Of a stretch of 7,588 nt of DNA, positions 4,624 to 7,588 are shown one piece after another; positions within the stretch are counted from its first letter, which is position 1; each line of letters starts with the position of its first letter. The DNA is taken from NCBI GenBank assembly GCA_903970355.1, contig CAJCIF010000389.1, positions 1-7,588 on the forward strand, in the 5' to 3' direction. A program made the translations under genes and the position numbers. The DNA comes from Actinomycetota bacterium (GTDB taxonomy: Bacteria > Cyanobacteriota > Vampirovibrionia > Obscuribacterales > Obscuribacteraceae). The notes below the pieces were generated by a model. The model was not told the DNA's origin and did no database searches. It worked only from the letters and a program-made list of their open reading frames with translations.

Positions 4624-7531
4624 TTTTGCCAACATCATGGAAATTGCGCGGAAGGAGCTTGGAGCTTTCTTCTCCTCCCTATCAGCCTTCGTTTTTCTGG
4701 GCGTATTTCTCTTAGTTACGCACTTTATTTTCTTCTGGGTAGACCCGTTTTTTGCTCGCAACATTGCAGATGTGCGAACGCTCTTTGATTGGATGCCTGT
4801 TCTTTTGATATTTCTTGTGCCTGCATTAACTATGAGGATGTGGAGTGAGGAGAGACGAGCAGGAACGGTTGAATATCTCTTGACCATTTCCGCCTCCAAT
4901 CTCGAACTAGTGCTTGGAAAATTCGTTGGCTGCCTTGCTCTTGTTGTTATTGCACTGGCACTGACTTTGCCGATTCCGATCACTGTTTCATTCCTTGGCC
5001 CATTGGATTGGGGCCCCGTGTTTGGTGGCTACTTCGGTGCTTTGTGTCTGGCTAGTGCTTATGCTGCCATTGGTCTTTATGTCAGCACGAAGTCGGATAA
5101 CCAGATTGTTAGCCTGCTTGTTTCAGTACTCATTTGTAGCGTTTTTCTTTTGATCGGCAGCGAAACGGTCGCGGGCATATTTGGCAATGATGTTGCAGAC
5201 AATCTCAGACTATTGAGCTTTAGTTCGCGTTTTGAATCAATTGCTCGCGGTGTTATAGATCTTGGTGATTTTTACTTCTACCTAAGTATTTCAGCGACAT
5301 TCCTAGCTTTAAATGTTTTGTCGGTTGAAGAACTGCGCTGGGCAGGAAATCGATCTAATTCACGGCATGTGGCCTGGTTAACGATCACTGCACTTGCGAT
5401 CGCAAACTTCATTGCTGCAAACTTCTGGCTTCAGCCACTTACTCACTTGCGGGTAGATCTTACCCAAGGGCATCTTTACAGCATTTCGCCTGCCACGAAG
5501 GCTTACATAAGTCAGCTTAAGGAACCACTTTTGTTGAGAGGTTATTTCAGCAAAAAGACACATCCTTATCTTGCGCCTATCGTGCCGCGCTTGAAAGATT
5601 TGATGAAAGAATACGCCGTTGCAAGTGGCGGCAAGGTCCGCGTGGAGTTTCTGGATCCCGTTGAAAATCCAGAAATCGAAAAAGAGGCAGGCGAAAAATA
5701 TGGCATTAAACCTGCTACTTTCCAGACAGCCAATAAATATCAAACTGCCCTTACTAACTCGTACTTCGACGTTCTAGTAAAGTATGGCGATCAGTTCGAA
5801 AAAATGAGCTATAAGGACATACTTGAAGTAAAGCAACACGGAGAGCGCCAACTCGATGTTGATCTGCGCAACCCGGAATACGACATAACACGAGCCATTA
5901 AGAAGGTTCTCTTCAGCTATCAAAGCAATGACAATCCATTTGCTGGTGCAGAAAAGCCAGTCAAATTTATCGGTTATTTTTCTCCGGATACTAAACTTCC
6001 GGAACCTCTGATCAGGCTGAAAGAGCAACTGCAGCCGAGCCTGAAAAGTTTAGAGAAAGACTCACAGGGAAAATTTACGACGGAAATTATCGATCCCGAT
6101 GCAGACGATGGCAAAGTAGCTAAGCAGATCGAATCTGAGCATGGATTCAAACCGATGGTGGCAGGGCTTGTCGATTCCAATAAATTCTGGTTCTACATGG
6201 CTCTTTCAGATGGCAGTCAGTTTGTGCCAATTTCTCTTCAAGATGCAGTCAATCCACAATCATTTGAACGAACCGTACGATCAAGCTTGCGCCGATTCAC
6301 TAAAGGCTTCTTAAAAACAATCGGTATAAGTTCTACCCCCGAGTCAATGAACGCGTATGCGCAAAGCGGCACCTTTCCAAATGAGGCAATCCTCACCCTC
6401 AAGCTGAAGGACTCATATACGCTCCAACCAGTATTCCTTTCCAACGGATACGTGCCGATAGAGATTGACGTGTTGCTTTTGATTGCCCCGCTAAATCTAA
6501 CCGATAAGGCACTTTTCGCAATCGATCAATATTTGATGAGGGGCGGCACGGTAATAATATGCACATCTCCATTCGATGTAGGCACAAATAAGGAGTTGAG
6601 CTGCAAGAAGGTCGAATCAGGATTGAAAGATTTGCTCGCATCTTATGGCTTGAAAGTCGAAGATACGATGGTGCTTGACCCACACAATTTTGCTCTTCCG
6701 ATTCCGGTCCGTCGCAATCTTGGTGGCTTCTTTGTTGATGAAACGAAGATGATGCCGTACCCGTACTTCGTTGATGTGCGCCAGGACGGCATGGATTCTG
6801 CAAATCACCTCAATGCAGGTATCGATCAAATTATGATGAGCTGGGCTTCCCCGATCACCGTTGATAAGGAGAAGTCAAAACAACATAACGTCATTAACTT
6901 GTTGAAAAGTTCAGCGGAATCCTGGACGTCGAGCAGCGACAAGCTGGAACCAAATTTTGCTCATGACAAAAATACGGGATTCTATCCAGGCAAAGACCGC
7001 GACAGTAATTTGTTAGCAGTCATTACGGAAGGAAAGTTCGAATCATTCTTCAAGGACAAACCGGCACCGGTCAAAACATCAGGCGATCAGGTAGCAACAA
7101 GCAAACTGGATGCTTCAACTGATACAGCACGGATAATACTTTTCGGTTCGACAACATTTATCACAGACAAAATGTTGTTTCTTGCTACACAATCCCTTGG
7201 CTCCCAGTATCTAAAGCCGGTTGACTTTATCGAGAACACTATCGACTGGTCTGTTGGCGATCGCGATCTGCTCACCATTCGTGGACGGGGACACTATGCG
7301 CGGACGTTGCGAGCTCTTGTTGGTAACGAGAAAATGCCATTTGGCGATCGCAGTCAATTGACTAATTTCTATCAAATGGCTTTTGAATATTTCAATTACG
7401 GGCTTGCCTTTGCTGGACTTCTCATAGTCTGGCTCATTCGAAGAAGCAAGCAGAAGGCTAAACAAAAACGCTACCTGAAGTTTCTGCAGACACTCGGACA
7501 GCCTAAAGCAGAGGAGAACTTGCCTGTATGA
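4613..7531 (+). CDS. ABC-2 permease fused to a GldG-like auxiliary protein (GldF-GldG type)
   Basis: Single polypeptide of 972 residues combining the membrane subunit and the extracytoplasmic auxiliary subunit of a Gld-type ABC exporter. Residues 1-245 are a six-segment GldF/NosY-like permease, with hydrophobic stretches near 22-43, 61-76, 101-127, 136-158, 165-182 and 221-238 and the family motif EERRAGTVEYLLT (79-91). After a short polar linker a seventh segment (254-273) begins the GldG-like part, followed by the hallmark RVDLTQGHLYSIS (280-292). Then come two related domains (304-434 and 447-562), a Rossmann-like domain with DVLLLIAP and RGGTVIICTSPFD (619-655), a closing motif VGDRDLLTIRGR, and a C-terminal membrane anchor (about 926-942) with a basic cytoplasmic tail. 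GldF and GldG are separate proteins in gliding Bacteroidota. ATG 4613 overlaps the ATPase by 11 bases. The cargo is unknown, and a role in gliding should not be assumed. Confidence 0.88.
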   Translation: MKISFANIMEIARKELGAFFSSLSAFVFLGVFLLVTHFIFFWVDPFFARNIADVRTLFDWMPVLLIFLVPALTMRMWSEERRAGTVEYLLTISASNLELVLGKFVGCLALVVIALALTLPIPITVSFLGPLDWGPVFGGYFGALCLASAYAAIGLYVSTKSDNQIVSLLVSVLICSVFLLIGSETVAGIFGNDVADNLRLLSFSSRFESIARGVIDLGDFYFYLSISATFLALNVLSVEELRWAGNRSNSRHVAWLTITALAIANFIAANFWLQPLTHLRVDLTQGHLYSISPATKAYISQLKEPLLLRGYFSKKTHPYLAPIVPRLKDLMKEYAVASGGKVRVEFLDPVENPEIEKEAGEKYGIKPATFQTANKYQTALTNSYFDVLVKYGDQFEKMSYKDILEVKQHGERQLDVDLRNPEYDITRAIKKVLFSYQSNDNPFAGAEKPVKFIGYFSPDTKLPEPLIRLKEQLQPSLKSLEKDSQGKFTTEIIDPDADDGKVAKQIESEHGFKPMVAGLVDSNKFWFYMALSDGSQFVPISLQDAVNPQSFERTVRSSLRRFTKGFLKTIGISSTPESMNAYAQSGTFPNEAILTLKLKDSYTLQPVFLSNGYVPIEIDVLLLIAPLNLTDKALFAIDQYLMRGGTVIICTSPFDVGTNKELSCKKVESGLKDLLASYGLKVEDTMVLDPHNFALPIPVRRNLGGFFVDETKMMPYPYFVDVRQDGMDSANHLNAGIDQIMMSWASPITVDKEKSKQHNVINLLKSSAESWTSSSDKLEPNFAHDKNTGFYPGKDRDSNLLAVITEGKFESFFKDKPAPVKTSGDQVATSKLDASTDTARIILFGSTTFITDKMLFLATQSLGSQYLKPVDFIENTIDWSVGDRDLLTIRGRGHYARTLRALVGNEKMPFGDRSQLTNFYQMAFEYFNYGLAFAGLLIVWLIRRSKQKAKQKRYLKFLQTLGQPKAEENLPV
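5396..5403. repeat. HIP1-like octamer GCGATCGC, copy 1
   Basis: Perfect palindromic octamer identical to the cyanobacterial HIP1 core, inside the permease-GldG fusion gene. In frame it encodes Ala-Ile-Ala in the seventh membrane segment. Confidence 0.6.
5522..5914 (+). repeat. Intragenic domain repeat, copy A, in the GldG-like region
   Basis: Residues 304-434 of the fusion protein. Landmarks in order are EPLLLRGYFS, LKDLMKEYA, GKVRVEFLDP, EKEAGEKYGIKP, DVLVKYGDQFEKMSYKDILE and EYDITRAIKKVLF. Each has a counterpart in the same order in copy B. The similarity is at protein level and diverged, so this is an old duplication rather than a recent DNA repeat. Confidence 0.7.
5951..6298 (+). repeat. 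Intragenic domain repeat, copy B, in the GldG-like region
   Basis: Residues 447-562 of the fusion protein. Counterparts to copy A are KPVKFIGYFS, LKEQLQPSLK, GKFTTEIIDP, AKQIESEHGFKP, YMALSDGSQFVPISLQDAV and SFERTVRSSLRRF. Copy B is about 15 residues shorter, mainly because it lacks the KQHGERQLDVDL-like segment before the last helix. Confidence 0.7.
7257..7264. repeat. HIP1-like octamer GCGATCGC, copy 2
   Basis: Second perfect copy, in the GldG-like C-terminal region, read across codons for Gly-Asp-Arg. Confidence 0.6.
7344..7351. repeat. HIP1-like octamer GCGATCGC, copy 3
   Basis: Third perfect copy, 80 bases after copy 2 and again read as Gly-Asp-Arg. The codon phase matches copy 2 but differs from copy 1, so a single protein motif does not explain all three. 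Confidence 0.6.
7510..7516 (+). promoter_or_regulatory. Candidate ribosome-binding site of the last gene
   Basis: AGAGGAG ends 11 bases before ATG 7528, inside the last codons of the fusion gene. The spacing is long, but coupling through the ATGA overlap is likely. Confidence 0.5.
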
Positions 7532-7588
7532 ATGGCGGGACAATATCTGTGAATAAGGAAAAAGATGCTCGCCAGATCATCATCACCT
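7528..7588 (+). CDS. Start of an unidentified protein (3' partial), possibly a DUF4340-type partner of the ABC system
   Basis: The frame opens at ATG 7528 in an ATGA overlap with the fusion gene stop and stays open to the window end, giving 20 residues: MNGGTISVNKEKDARQIIIT. An alternative start is the in-frame GTG at 7549. The neighbouring ATG at 7532 stops after six codons and is rejected. The visible part is polar and basic and turns hydrophobic at its end, as expected just before a signal anchor, but too little is present to classify it. Genes following GldG-like proteins often encode single-anchor DUF4340 proteins; that identity is inferred from position only. Confidence 0.55.
   Translation, partial: MNGGTISVNKEKDARQIIIT

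Noticed and set aside
4516..4983. 155-residue minus-strand open frame
   Set aside because: It lies opposite the well-supported ATPase and permease genes, shows low-complexity Arg/Lys/Ser-rich content, no recognised motif and no ribosome-binding context.
6399..6803. 134-residue minus-strand open frame with many Cys, Ser and Arg residues
   Set aside because: It is antisense to conserved GldG-like coding sequence; composition and lack of motifs fit a shadow frame.
3631..7531. Gliding motility function for the Gld-like transporter
   Set aside because: Similarity to GldA/F/G alone does not show gliding; related ABC systems occur in non-gliding bacteria and no other gld genes are in the window.

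Overview
The window is a densely packed, single-strand (+) bacterial gene array. It holds six protein-coding genes, the first and last cut by the window edges. No junction is longer than about 22 bases, and no RNA gene, insertion sequence, CRISPR array, internal promoter or terminator was seen. Base composition is moderate and looks uniform by eye, with no obvious break that would mark recent insertion. The organism cannot be named. The genes suggest a respiring, Gram-negative-type bacterium that uses electron-transfer flavoprotein (ETF). Three copies of the octamer GCGATCGC (cyanobacterial HIP1) raise a weak, untested hint of the cyanobacterial/melainabacterial neighbourhood; a deltaproteobacterial or other lineage is equally possible.

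Bases 1-3608 are an ETF module: ETF beta (FixA-like, 5' end missing), ETF alpha (FixB-like) and an ETF:quinone oxidoreductase (FixC-like) with its FixX-like ferredoxin domain fused at the C-terminus. ETF beta carries the DGDTAQVGP signature typical of FixA-like, potentially bifurcating ETFs. Electrons from flavin dehydrogenases or NADH would pass through the ETF heterodimer to the oxidoreductase and then to the quinone pool. This oxidoreductase is atypical in two ways. Its ferredoxin domain has eight cysteines, laid out as expected for two [4Fe-4S] clusters instead of the usual one. Its N-terminal FAD motif is degenerate (GGSPSN in place of GxGxxG).

Bases 3631-7531 are an ABC-2 type export system: a GldA-like ATPase followed by one long polypeptide that fuses a GldF/NosY-like permease to a GldG-like extracytoplasmic auxiliary protein. 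The GldG part contains a visible tandem domain duplication. A further gene starts at 7528 through an ATGA overlap and runs out of the window; by position it could be the DUF4340-type partner often found after GldG-like genes.

The ETF and ABC modules are separated by only 22 bases and run in the same direction, so they are probably co-transcribed. No sequence evidence shows that they share a function. The best leads are the predicted two-cluster FixX-like domain, the altered FAD site and the fused, duplicated GldFG protein.
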